Source of the DNA: Legionella rowbothamii
Lineage (GTDB): Bacteria > Pseudomonadota > Gammaproteobacteria > Legionellales > Legionellaceae
Direction: 5' to 3'
NCBI RefSeq assembly: GCF_900639985.1
Contig: NZ_CAAAIM010000003.1
Location: forward strand, 124,001-188,000
DNA: 64,000 bases
Within the stretch, counting starts at the first letter, position 1, and every line of letters begins with the position of its first letter. The notes under the pieces are model-generated. The model made no database searches. It was not told the DNA's origin and saw nothing but the letters and a program-made list of their open reading frames with translations. The position numbers and the translations under genes are program-made. Below, piece after piece: positions 37,936-47,416 of the stretch.

Positions 37936-40800
37936 GTGACCGCTGTGAACAGGAAAAAAGTATTTCGTCTATCGAGGATCTTGTTAAACATGTTGCATCA
38001 GTTAGAGCAGGCTGAAGAGACGAGTCCGCAATCTAACGTGTATGACGTTCTTGAAGGTTTTAACCAGTTTAAAGCAGCTATTGAAGAGTCTGTGAGGGTG
38101 CCATGCAAGGTTCGGCAATTGTTGCTGCAGCAAACAGAATTTATTATTGGTAATGCAGAGAACTTGACCCAGCGGCCTGTGCTGACGAATATTAGGGAAA
38201 ATATAGAGCTAACTTTAACACTTTTGGATATCAAAGCGCCGGAGACGATTTTTCTATTAACAGCCCCTTTTGATGAAGATGCGCGTACCGGCGATGGCCA
38301 ATATGCACAAACTTTAGTTCAAGGATTTTCTCAATATTCCTCAACGCCCTGTATTTGGTTAAAACAAAAGGATGGGCATTATTCTATTCCATCCCCCTCA
38401 GGACTTCAGCCTATACCTGCAAACTCCATCCCTACGGTCTTTGTACTTCAACCTGTGGCCAATGAGCGTACGGTATTGAGTGGTTATTACTGTGAGACTA
38501 AAGATTCGCTAAATGAGGCAATTAGTTGTATTAATCGCAAAATTACTCTACGAACCCCGCAGGTTATACTCGGTCCTGATAACAAGTTACTGTGTATTGG
38601 TTTTATGAGCGGTACTGAAAAAATAATTTTTGAGCGTAAGGCCGTGGCTGAACGCCTCGAGTTAGTGTCTGCGCAGTTGACAGAACTTAAGACGAACTAT
38701 GTTGGAAAAACAGTACAGGAAGTAAAAGACATTATTGAGCAGCTTAGTCAATATAAAAACGAGATTTACCATCTTTTATTTTCAACTAAAAAAAATAGCA
38801 CGGAGCTTCATACAAATGCACCTCTGCTTGGGGAATCAATAAACGAAAATAGCACCCCTGCTTCACCTTCAAGCACGTCCAAACAACTCACGGATAAAGA
38901 AAAAGCAGTTGAATTATTTGGACAGATGGCTCAGCACTCGCAAAAAAGTGGAATAGTGGTTACAACAACTAAAGAAGATTTTGAGCACAGTGCGAAGCCA
39001 TTGGTGTATTTATCCGCTATTATCAAGGCTTGGACCCTGGAAGTGAAGAAAGCAGAGAAATTTGCAAATCAGCTTCATGAGATGCATGAGGCTAGGCTGT
39101 TACTAATTAATTTGCTAGAGGCTTTTGACGCACCGCGTTATCATAATAGCCGCCTCGTTACTGCTTTAGAGCAATTATCGGGAACTTGTGAATCATTTTA
39201 TGATTTTAGCCAGAAGAGTGTTGGCCAACGCCCAATAACAAAGCCTGATGCCGTTCAAGAGTTTTATAAAGTCTTGGAAATTGCTAAAGCTGATGAAGAT
39301 AGAAAAAATATTATTAGGCAATTAGTAAAAACCATGATAAGGGTCGGGGAAGGCAGAAAATTAGCTGTTGATATTCACATTAGAACACCGGATACCGGTG
39401 CATTTATTATGCCTGATGATATCACTTTATTTCAGCAAGCTGGGATTAAAGTCAACATTACGGTACATGAATACAAGCAAAATTATACCCGACGCTTTTT
39501 ACAAAAAATGATCCATGATTTATTGCATCAAGCCGACTCCGTACTATTTTTTAACGAAAAAGATAAAAATAATGCTGTGGGCGCCGCCCGGAATGGGGAT
39601 TTGGACAAAGAACATAAAAATAATCATTATTGGCCCATCACTATTTATAAACTAGAAGATAAGGTAGGACTCACGGTGGCATCGCAAGTGCTGAGTGGTA
39701 CTTCATTATTGGCACCAGCACAGGTGATTCAAAAAGAACCTAATATTCTTAGTTTTGGTACGATTAGACCTGGAAAGGGGTTTGAAGAAGCTTTGGAGAT
39801 TGCCATTGAGCTCAAAAAAAGGGCAGATAGCGGCTTACATAATTTTAAGGGGATTGTTATTATTAGCGGTGATCCTCAAGATACGAAATTAATGGAGAAA
39901 CTTTTTGCTGAGCGTTATGGTTGGGAGAATTTAAAAAAATATCAGGCTGAACCTCAAGAGCCTTTTATTGATTATGAGGCTATGGATAGCAAGCAAAAGC
40001 AAACTTATTGGAAAAAAGCAAAAGCGGAGCTCGAATTACGGGTAGAGAAAATGCATAATCCTTACCTTGAGATTCATCCTTGGTGTGAGCTTCATGAGCT
40101 TGAGCTATTGAAGAAGAGAAGTAAATATGTTTGCCGCATGGATGATATGGGCATGCGCAATAATGGTTCTGCGATTATCAGTGTTTTAGATGTGGGCGTT
40201 ATATATACTAAATGGGGGAGCGTTACAGGTTATGAGTATTACCCCCACCCTGTTAAAAATCATGAAAAAGGTATCTATGGTGATGCTGTCGATTTAGGTA
40301 ACAACAAGTATGGTCTTCACCAGAATGCCAAAGTCTGGAATAAGAAAAAGAAAACTCATTCAAGTTATAAGCGTGAAACCATGGCTCGCCATCCTATAGA
40401 TGATATTTTAGACTCTATTGTAAAAAGAGAAGAAAACCAACAGCTCTATGCGCATGATTTGACTGAGTCTATAAACTATAAGACGGTTGTTGCCGCGCAA
40501 AAGTTGTTAAAAGAACAATTTACTTTGCAAAATGGGGTTTTAAATCTTCAGCAGGCCTTTGTTTTAGAAGAGCAGAAAAAGCCCGCTGTGATGCTCATTA
40601 AGGAGGAGGTGGCTTCAACACCCAATCGTTATCGTGGCATTCTTGAGCAGAGTGTGCAAGCAAATCGCCATTTATTCTTTAATGAGCAACAAGTATGGGG
40701 CTTAGCACAGCGCGCTTTAGCTCAAGAATCTGTTGTAGAGGATACCGATGAAACAGTGGGGAATATCCCAGTTCCTGAAACACAATTGAACATTGCTTAG
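37936..40800 (+). CDS. Large GT-B-like protein, predicted PmrA-controlled effector
   Basis: This is a protein of about 954 residues, with GTG at 37936 or 37945 as possible starts. I know no named family. The N-terminal 250 residues include IFLLTAPFDEDARTGDGQYAQTL, resembling the first Rossmann half of GT-B enzymes. A helical linker spans about 260-500, followed by NITVHEYKQNYTRRFLQKMI. Near residue 600 comes LSFGTIRPGKGFEEALEIAI, which looks like the donor-site Gly-rich/Arg-Lys segment of GT4-type enzymes. CRMDDMGMRNNGSAIISVLD near residue 730 stands where such enzymes have their acidic nucleotide-sugar motif. The C-terminus is Glu-rich (ESVVEDTDETVG), as in Dot/Icm signals. The ankyrin gene follows after 9 bp. 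Confidence 0.8.
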   Translation: MTAVNRKKVFRLSRILLNMLHQLEQAEETSPQSNVYDVLEGFNQFKAAIEESVRVPCKVRQLLLQQTEFIIGNAENLTQRPVLTNIRENIELTLTLLDIKAPETIFLLTAPFDEDARTGDGQYAQTLVQGFSQYSSTPCIWLKQKDGHYSIPSPSGLQPIPANSIPTVFVLQPVANERTVLSGYYCETKDSLNEAISCINRKITLRTPQVILGPDNKLLCIGFMSGTEKIIFERKAVAERLELVSAQLTELKTNYVGKTVQEVKDIIEQLSQYKNEIYHLLFSTKKNSTELHTNAPLLGESINENSTPASPSSTSKQLTDKEKAVELFGQMAQHSQKSGIVVTTTKEDFEHSAKPLVYLSAIIKAWTLEVKKAEKFANQLHEMHEARLLLINLLEAFDAPRYHNSRLVTALEQLSGTCESFYDFSQKSVGQRPITKPDAVQEFYKVLEIAKADEDRKNIIRQLVKTMIRVGEGRKLAVDIHIRTPDTGAFIMPDDITLFQQAGIKVNITVHEYKQNYTRRFLQKMIHDLLHQADSVLFFNEKDKNNAVGAARNGDLDKEHKNNHYWPITIYKLEDKVGLTVASQVLSGTSLLAPAQVIQKEPNILSFGTIRPGKGFEEALEIAIELKKRADSGLHNFKGIVIISGDPQDTKLMEKLFAERYGWENLKKYQAEPQEPFIDYEAMDSKQKQTYWKKAKAELELRVEKMHNPYLEIHPWCELHELELLKKRSKYVCRMDDMGMRNNGSAIISVLDVGVIYTKWGSVTGYEYYPHPVKNHEKGIYGDAVDLGNNKYGLHQNAKVWNKKKKTHSSYKRETMARHPIDDILDSIVKREENQQLYAHDLTESINYKTVVAAQKLLKEQFTLQNGVLNLQQAFVLEEQKKPAVMLIKEEVASTPNRYRGILEQSVQANRHLFFNEQQVWGLAQRALAQESVVEDTDETVGNIPVPETQLNIA

Positions 40801-40809
40801 GATTAGTGT

Positions 40810-42081
40810 ATGACTGATGTTGCAAGTTATGTGAGTAAATTAGATGTATTATTACGCAATGTAAATAGTGGTGGTAACGTATCAGATGAGGAAAAACTAC
40901 TTAAGTACCTTAATAGTTTTACCTTAATTGATTTAGTTAATTTACTTGCTCATAATGAGTTTTTACGCGAAGAGCTAAAACACGCACGTTATGAACTTTA
41001 CTGGGAGAAGGAGCTGTCAAATTTGCCAGTAGAAGCAAGAATCCCCAGTTTTTCATTTAAAAAGCAAAAATATGTCTCTTCATTAGATTTTCTTATGGGA
41101 TATCTCCTCGCTAATCAATTAATTGGACAGGATACGCTACCCTCGTATGCGACATTTTTTGAACTGGCGAAAAAATATCATTCTTTGTATGCACTTCATT
41201 TAGGAACGCAGATACTGATTCACTCACTTTACCAGAATCAAAATATTGCTCCTGCTGAAGATTTAGCTCAGTATGAAGAGTTGATACGTGATGAGGTAAG
41301 GTATCATGGTACACCGGGCTATTTATTAGCCTCTAGCTTTTCATTTCATTGCATGTGCTTGAAAATAAATAGTGCCCTAGCAATACACGATATGAGCGAG
41401 CGGCAAGAGATTTTATACTTAAAGGAAGGGCACCTTTATAAGGCTTATTTCTATGCAATTATGGCTCGACTTTTGGATTCGAAGTCAGAAAATGAATTAC
41501 ATAACGCTTATTTTGGCGGCTCATTTTCCGATCATTATCCCTTAGGTGCGGATTCAATTGAAGAAATAGAAAAGTGGTTTCAAAAACGCTATCCGATGAA
41601 TTTCACACCCAAAGCACAGCAAGAGTTGAATTGCTTTGCTGTAGAGGCGAGTCACAAAATTCAAAATTATTTAGATCAGGGGCTAGTTGTTGGCGCGTCT
41701 GTTAGTGCTCATTCACCACGGAGTTCCGAGCTAAATCAATATGGCGAAACTCCTATCTTAATAGCTGCCAGACTGGGCAACTTTGAGGAATTGGTAGCCT
41801 TAGTTGAAAAACATGGTGTGGAACAATTGAAAGATAGTGATCATCAAGGCAATACAGCATGGCATTTTGCTGTTTTAACGCAACATCTCTCTTTACAAGC
41901 TTATCTAAGACAAAAGGCTCCCGAGCTATTATCTATTGCAAATAAATATGGCTATACGGCATCTAGTAGCTCTTCCCTAACACAATATCAATTTTTTAAA
42001 TCTGGAGCTCCGCATGTTGAGTTCTTAACTTATTCGCCAGAGTCGAACGGGTCTAAAGTACAACAATCTATAGGAATCTAA
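40810..42081 (+). CDS. Ankyrin-repeat protein co-transcribed with the GT-B-like gene
   Basis: This 423-residue protein is mostly helical. The C-terminal quarter has two to three ankyrin repeats: NQYGETPILIAARLGNFEEL near residue 306, DHQGNTAWHFAVLTQHLSL near residue 343 and a degenerate NKYGYTASS near residue 378. The first 300 residues match nothing I know; FYAIMARLLDSKSENELHNAY is typical alpha-helical repeat-like sequence. It starts 9 bp after the GT-B-like gene, so both should be under PmrA box 1. Ankyrin proteins are a common Legionella effector class acting on host targets. Confidence 0.8.
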   Translation: MTDVASYVSKLDVLLRNVNSGGNVSDEEKLLKYLNSFTLIDLVNLLAHNEFLREELKHARYELYWEKELSNLPVEARIPSFSFKKQKYVSSLDFLMGYLLANQLIGQDTLPSYATFFELAKKYHSLYALHLGTQILIHSLYQNQNIAPAEDLAQYEELIRDEVRYHGTPGYLLASSFSFHCMCLKINSALAIHDMSERQEILYLKEGHLYKAYFYAIMARLLDSKSENELHNAYFGGSFSDHYPLGADSIEEIEKWFQKRYPMNFTPKAQQELNCFAVEASHKIQNYLDQGLVVGASVSAHSPRSSELNQYGETPILIAARLGNFEELVALVEKHGVEQLKDSDHQGNTAWHFAVLTQHLSLQAYLRQKAPELLSIANKYGYTASSSSSLTQYQFFKSGAPHVEFLTYSPESNGSKVQQSIGI

Positions 42082-42106
42082 TTGAATTGCGTTTTTCGTC
42101 AAAAAA

Positions 42107-42142
42107 CCTGGCCTACTATTAGCATGGCCAGGCTTGATTTTT
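42107..42142 (+). terminator. Rho-independent terminator after the ankyrin gene
   Basis: CCTGGCC (42107-42113) pairs with GGCCAGG (42126-42132), preceded by AAAAAA and followed by CTTGATTTTT. The remaining stretch to 42385 is AT-rich with no gene or clear operator. Confidence 0.8.
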
Positions 42143-42385
42143 AATTTTCCTTTCATTTAATAAAAATTCATAAAATGAATTAGCATTATATTTATCCATC
42201 GTCTAAACTGTTTAATTATTGCGCACTTTGTTTTGAAGCTACAGTCTTGTGGATTTCTTTAAATAAATCCACATAAATTATGATTGTGAAACTATTTGTC
42301 ATCGTACAGAGCGATTTTTTAGATAAGGATGTCGTCGTAAATCCTTGAATGTATGACAATTTAGCTAAGCTAGTGGAGCTAAATT

Positions 42386-43780
42386 ATGAGTAAGTCCTAT
42401 CTAATAAAACCCCCAATAACTATTTTTAAAGAATATGATATTCGTCATCCAATTGGCGAGGATTTGAACGAAAATACGTATTATACCTTAGGTGTTGCCA
42501 TTGGTAGTGAATTACAGGAATTATATGGGTTACATACGCTGCTGCTATGCCGCGACAGTAGGCCTAGTAGCAATATGTTTGCGGATGCCTTGATCAAAGG
42601 CTTACTATTTACGGGTACAAATATCATTGATATTGGTTGTTTACCTACTCCCGTATTGTATTTTGCGATGCATGACTTGCAATGCCAGTCAGGATTAATG
42701 ATAACCGCGAGCCATAACCCTGTGGCTTCTAATGGATTGAAAATCATTTTAGGTAAACAAAATTACCATGGTGAACGATTACGTTTATTGCATCAACGCA
42801 TGATGGAGCAACGATATTTGTTTGATGATACGGGGCGAGGACGAGTAGTGGAATATCCTGAAGAACAAGTAATTAATAAGTACATTCGTTTGGTTAAAGG
42901 AAGTTTAAGAGCGATTAAGCCATTAAAAGTCGTTATTGGGGGGGGCAATGGTGTTGCATGTCGTTTAGCCCCTCAATTATTAACAGCCTTGGGTTGTGAG
43001 GTTATTCCCCATTACGCGCAGGAGCAATCAGCATCATCCGCAGAGGAAAACTTAAGTGGTCTACGCCTGGCGGTTCAAACACAACGAGCTAATTTGGGGC
43101 TTGCTTTTGATGGGGATGGTGATCGTCTAAGCGTTGTAGATAAAAACGGTTGTGTTATTGCCGCGGATTATTTGCTTTTGGCATTTGCTGATGCACTACT
43201 AAAAACAATTGCAAAACCAGCAGTTGTTTTTGATGTGAAATGTACCCGTCATTTGCAGGATTATTTAAGTGCCCATAATGGTCGTGCCATTATGGCAAAA
43301 ACAGGTATGGCACACATTATGGCCACAATGAGTGAGCATCGGGCCGCTATTGGCGGTGAATATTGTGGGCATTTTTATTTTAGCGATCGGTGGTTACCCC
43401 ATGATGATGGACTTTATGCTGCGGCACGAGTATTAGAAATGTTGAGCGAGCAAACCAAAGATAGTCATCGATTTTTTGAACAATTTCCCAAGTCATTAAG
43501 TACTGATGAATTAAAAATTGGTATTACTGAGGGATTAAAAGCCCAGTTTATGCAACAAGTGGTACAACAAGCTCCGGAGTACTTATCAGGAGAATTAGTG
43601 CATATTGATGGGTTAAGAGCAAATTTAACCAATGCTTGGGGGCTTATTCGCCCATCCAATACAGGGCCTTATTTAACCGTGCGTTTTGAGGCCAAAACTT
43701 ATGAGGCGATGCAAGATATTAAATGGATGTTTGGTAAATTAATTAATGCAATCAACCCCTTATTAGCGTTGCCATTTTAG
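42386..43780 (+). CDS. Phosphomannomutase/phosphoglucomutase (alpha-D-phosphohexomutase)
   Basis: This 464-residue enzyme has all four domains of the family. The active-site phosphoserine loop is ITASHNPVASNGLKI near residue 110, and the metal loop is FDGDGDRLSVVD near residue 245. The sugar-specificity loop is IGGEYCGHFYF near residue 330 (GEY in place of the commoner GEMS), and the phosphate loop is RPSNTGPYLTVRFEA near residue 425. It interconverts hexose 1- and 6-phosphates for LPS or capsule precursors (AlgC/ManB type). It appears monocistronic. Mannose or glucose preference cannot be read from sequence. Confidence 0.9.
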   Translation: MSKSYLIKPPITIFKEYDIRHPIGEDLNENTYYTLGVAIGSELQELYGLHTLLLCRDSRPSSNMFADALIKGLLFTGTNIIDIGCLPTPVLYFAMHDLQCQSGLMITASHNPVASNGLKIILGKQNYHGERLRLLHQRMMEQRYLFDDTGRGRVVEYPEEQVINKYIRLVKGSLRAIKPLKVVIGGGNGVACRLAPQLLTALGCEVIPHYAQEQSASSAEENLSGLRLAVQTQRANLGLAFDGDGDRLSVVDKNGCVIAADYLLLAFADALLKTIAKPAVVFDVKCTRHLQDYLSAHNGRAIMAKTGMAHIMATMSEHRAAIGGEYCGHFYFSDRWLPHDDGLYAAARVLEMLSEQTKDSHRFFEQFPKSLSTDELKIGITEGLKAQFMQQVVQQAPEYLSGELVHIDGLRANLTNAWGLIRPSNTGPYLTVRFEAKTYEAMQDIKWMFGKLINAINPLLALPF

Positions 43781-43837
43781 TGTAACTGTTTACTCCGTAT
43801 CATAGTAAAGCCATATTTTGTGGAATCCGGACTTGAG

Positions 43838-45310
43838 CTAACGCTCCAACATGCTCATTGAGGATGTTGCCGCTGTAGTTTCCTGCAGTTGCGTCACATA
43901 ATATTTATTTGTCCAGCGTGGATGCAAGGCATTGACGGGGATATCCTCTACTGTTTTATCAAGTGTTAACGTATAATTTTTCAGGACAAATGCAATTAGG
44001 GTTTTAAATACCACATTAACAAACTGTCCGCCGGCAGGGCAGGAGCGAGGGCCATAGGAAAAGGGGAAAAAATGCGGGCCGCTAAAATGAGGTACCTTAT
44101 CGGTAAAACGTTCAGGATTGAATTCATGAGGGTTAGCCCAATAATCTGTGTCAAAATGTTCTCGCCTTATGGCGCTAAATAGATAACTGCCTTTAGGAAC
44201 CGGGACATCACGTTCTATGTTATCGTTGCCGACTACCTTTTCTAATAGGGCCTTGCCTCCGGTTCTACGAGCAATGACCGAGGTTGGCGAGACAAAACGT
44301 AAAGCCTCAGCATATACTGCATCTAAATACGGTAATTTATCGAGTGCTTTAAAATCGCCAAGCCCCGGCAGCGCATTTATTTCGTTAACTAAGCGCTCTT
44401 TTATCTGTGGGTTTTCACTTATTTTTGCTAAAGCAATGGTACATAAAGCAGATAAATTACTTTCTACGATTAGTGCGGCACCCCCATGCGTTTCTTGCAG
44501 GATTTGTCTTTGTTGCATTGGAGACAAGTTTAAAAAAATTTTCTCCTCTAGAGTTTGAGGGATGACTTGGTCATAGATGTACAATTTTTTTTGAATAATG
44601 CGATGAGCCGAGGTGGTGATAAGTTTGGTTGATAGAGAGAGTAAATCCGCACTTGCTTGTTCAAAATCGGCTTTACCCGGTTGACTATGTACTATTTTTT
44701 CGCTCATGGACTTTAGAATAGGTATGTCTGCAAGGCCGACAGGACTGAGACCAAAGACCGTGCTGCCAATAATATTGGTGCAAACTAAGCTAATTTGGGT
44801 TTCTATATCCACATCAACTTGCCAGTTGGCACATTGCTGTTTAATCAATTTTAGGGTCTCGGTATGGATGCGATGGGTGACGCCTAAGTGTGATTTTATT
44901 TTTGTGCGCTCATGAATGGCTTCATTGCTGGACAAGTTGACAATGGTTTTTTTCTTGATAGCTGCTTCCATGACTTGAAATGGTTCCCGTGCTTGGGAGT
45001 CTATGGGATTTTCTCCATAACTGGCTATTACCGGAACCGGAGCCATAACTAAGGTGGCTAATTGATAGTTGGGAGCAAGATAAGGACCAACCACTAGCAT
45101 GCCTACTCGCTCAGGGGTATTTTTCATCCGCTGATAACATTCATCTAAGATCCAATCCCGGTTAAAGCCATGCCACATTAATTCTGGCAAGTCACCGAAA
45201 ATATAAGAGCGGCCAAAATTGACGACTTGCACTGATGCTTCGCCTAACAATTTTAACGTCCCCTGATAAATTTGGGTTATTGGGGTAGTGATAAAAGAAA
45301 GATAACCCAT
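43838..45310 (-). CDS. Cytochrome P450
   Basis: This 490-residue protein contains the heme ligand loop FFPFSYGPRSCPAGGQFVN (Cys near residue 424), the ExxR motif in EALRFVSP, and the PERF-like FNPERFTD. The I-helix reads ALIVESNLSALCTIAL, which lacks the usual (A/G)Gx(D/E)T acid-alcohol pair. There is no N-terminal membrane anchor of the microsomal type, although a mildly hydrophobic N-terminus is present. No ferredoxin or reductase gene lies nearby. Substrate is unknown; eukaryote-like lipid oxidation is a possibility in Legionella. Confidence 0.88.
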   Translation of the reverse strand: MGYLSFITTPITQIYQGTLKLLGEASVQVVNFGRSYIFGDLPELMWHGFNRDWILDECYQRMKNTPERVGMLVVGPYLAPNYQLATLVMAPVPVIASYGENPIDSQAREPFQVMEAAIKKKTIVNLSSNEAIHERTKIKSHLGVTHRIHTETLKLIKQQCANWQVDVDIETQISLVCTNIIGSTVFGLSPVGLADIPILKSMSEKIVHSQPGKADFEQASADLLSLSTKLITTSAHRIIQKKLYIYDQVIPQTLEEKIFLNLSPMQQRQILQETHGGAALIVESNLSALCTIALAKISENPQIKERLVNEINALPGLGDFKALDKLPYLDAVYAEALRFVSPTSVIARRTGGKALLEKVVGNDNIERDVPVPKGSYLFSAIRREHFDTDYWANPHEFNPERFTDKVPHFSGPHFFPFSYGPRSCPAGGQFVNVVFKTLIAFVLKNYTLTLDKTVEDIPVNALHPRWTNKYYVTQLQETTAATSSMSMLER

Positions 45311-45513
45311 GAGAAAGTATCCTTTTTAAATGAGTAGACGTTTAAATTTTTACAAGATTATTTAGTTAATGTCTATCTTATTATTGGTGTTTTAGCGGGT
45401 ACGCTTCAAAAAGAAAACGAGTTGAAAGGGCATTTGGGCAGGCCCTGCGCAATATGAACTCAATGCTACACAGTAAAACCTGGAGCTTGTGCATACACCC
45501 GTGTTAATTCTCT

Positions 45514-46440
45514 TTAATATGCTTTCACCGGGGAAACAAAGCCCTGGGGTTTCATTGCCCATAACGAGCAATCAAGCTGTTGTAAAATATTTTCTGCGGT
45601 ATTTCCAATGATGAATCCAGAAATTCCAGTTCGTGCTACTGTACCCATCACTAATACATCGATCTCTTTTTCAGTTACCCAAGTTGGAATGACCTCTATG
45701 GGATCTCCTTTTAAATGATAAATCGTCGGACTTTCTTGCAGCTTGGCCTGCTTAATCAATTGATGTAAGGCCAAATAATTGCTATTACCTTCTTGTTGCA
45801 CCATTTCCTCAATAGCGTCCGCAGGCATATCAATCCAAGCACTGTTACGTAAAAATCCCTCTAAGGCGAATTCCCAGCAGGACAGAATGCTCGCTTTTCC
45901 GGGATAAAATTTGGCCAAATGCTGAGCTAATTTTAACAGATTACAGGCTAAATCCCGCTCCGAGGTTTCTGCATTCTCTGGGGAAATGGCTACCGCGATT
46001 TGGACTGCCTTCCGATTTTTTAATGGACGGTGCAAAAATAAAGTGCAGGGGCATTTACGTAATAGCGCCATATCTAAGGCTTTAAATCCTTTAGCGCTCT
46101 CATCTTCAGCGGCTTTAATAACTAAATCATGAGAGTGGCGTAAAACGTGTTGAATAATTGCAATACTGGGGTTTTTTTCCCAAACAATATCTACGGGGAT
46201 GGATTTTTTATGAGCTGCAAGGTTTGCTTGGGCTTCGGCAATCGCTTTTTGAGCCTTTTCTTTTAAAAAGGCCTCATATGAGTCTTTATACTGTTCAAAA
46301 GCAGAGGAAAAGGGAGGGCAAACAACAAGAATTCCTAAGCAGGCTTGATTATACTCCGCTAATCGGATTGCTTCAGCTAAGGCTTCAGTTTCATTTTTAA
46401 TACCATTACTCACAAAAAGAATACTACGAAATCGTTTCAC
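45514..46440 (-). CDS. Tandem universal stress protein (UspE-like)
   Basis: This 308-residue protein has two Usp domains. The first (residues 1-140) has FRSILFVSNGIKNETEAL and then HDLVIKAAEDESA. The second (about 150-300) ends with VLVMGTVARTGISGFIIGNTAENIL, the Gly-rich ATP-binding loop. It is a cytoplasmic stress or persistence factor by family. It is divergent from another Usp-family gene across an AT-rich 116-bp gap, so both may share regulation. Confidence 0.88.
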   Translation of the reverse strand: MKRFRSILFVSNGIKNETEALAEAIRLAEYNQACLGILVVCPPFSSAFEQYKDSYEAFLKEKAQKAIAEAQANLAAHKKSIPVDIVWEKNPSIAIIQHVLRHSHDLVIKAAEDESAKGFKALDMALLRKCPCTLFLHRPLKNRKAVQIAVAISPENAETSERDLACNLLKLAQHLAKFYPGKASILSCWEFALEGFLRNSAWIDMPADAIEEMVQQEGNSNYLALHQLIKQAKLQESPTIYHLKGDPIEVIPTWVTEKEIDVLVMGTVARTGISGFIIGNTAENILQQLDCSLWAMKPQGFVSPVKAY

Positions 46441-46556
46441 AAGATGCTCCTTCCAGGGATAATAAGCCTAGGACCTGTTATTTATTATAGTATAAATAAT
46501 ATATTCGCTATTTATTCTATACTCTTACGTAAGGACTTCTTTTTGAGGATACTTCT

Positions 46557-47366
46557 GTGTTTAAAAGGATATTAGTTACTACAGATTTCTCGACACATTC
46601 TCTCTATGCAATTCAACGTGCGGTTCAATTTGCACGTTCTTTTCAGGCCGAACTCCATTGTGTACACGTAATCAATCAAGGCTGGATGGATGGAGGTGAG
46701 GCGGTAGAGCAGGATTGGGTTCACAAAGCAGAGGAGGCTCATGAGCAAGAGTTAAAACCTCTCGTCTCTCCATTTCCAATGCAATTTACTGTACTTGATG
46801 GGCGTGTTCCCGATGAAATCCTGAAGTTTATTCAGGATAACGCCATTGATATGGTATTTATGGGCGCACATGGAACTTATTATTTAAATGATTTTATTTT
46901 AGGCACGAATTCGGCGGCGGTGCTTAAGCAAGCCTCCATTCCTGTGAATGTGGTACGCCAACCCCCAGAGGAGGCTTATACACGCATTCTAGTGGGTACT
47001 GACTTTTCTGACTCCAGTAAAAAAGCAATTGAATTCGCCTATAAAGCATATCCACAGGCTGAGTTTTTAGTATTGCATGTTGCTGATGTTTGGTATGCGA
47101 AGATGGTTAAGCAGCATATGCATGATTCGTTGCAAGAGAAATTAAATAAATTCTTGGCAAGTTGTGCGGTGGATCCTAGTCGTTTTTCAGTAAAATTTAT
47201 TGGCGGCTATCCAGGTAATAGCATCCCGCAGTTTGCAACAGATTGGGGGGCCCACTTAGTAGTATTAGGCACGCGTGGCCACTCGGCCTTGTATTATGTG
47301 TTGATGGGGCGGGTGAGTGAGCGTTTAGTGCGTGTTAATCCGACTGACATGCTGATTGTACCCTGA
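46557..47366 (+). CDS. Tandem universal stress protein
   Basis: This 269-residue protein starts with GTG at 46557. The two Usp domains are seen in KRILVTTDFSTHSLYAIQ (residue 3 on) with FMGAHGTYYLNDFILG, and in ILVGTDFSDSSKKAIEFAY (near residue 145) with VVLGTRGHSALYYVLMGRVS. The second has the ATP-binding G-x2-G-x9-G-type loop. It faces the other tandem Usp gene; the pair probably came from duplication or is jointly stress-induced. Confidence 0.88.
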   Translation: MFKRILVTTDFSTHSLYAIQRAVQFARSFQAELHCVHVINQGWMDGGEAVEQDWVHKAEEAHEQELKPLVSPFPMQFTVLDGRVPDEILKFIQDNAIDMVFMGAHGTYYLNDFILGTNSAAVLKQASIPVNVVRQPPEEAYTRILVGTDFSDSSKKAIEFAYKAYPQAEFLVLHVADVWYAKMVKQHMHDSLQEKLNKFLASCAVDPSRFSVKFIGGYPGNSIPQFATDWGAHLVVLGTRGHSALYYVLMGRVSERLVRVNPTDMLIVP

Positions 47367-47367
47367 T

Positions 47368-47416
47368 ACGAGGTGTAGCCTGGTTGCTTACACCCAGACT
47401 ACACCTCGTTCATTTT
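47368..47416. terminator. Bidirectional terminator between Usp and KAS genes
   Basis: ACGAGGTGTAGCCTGG (47368-47383) pairs with CCAGACTACACCTCGT (47394-47409) with one mismatch across a 10-nt loop, followed by TCATTTTT. It sits between convergent genes and ends at the KAS gene stop. Confidence 0.85.
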
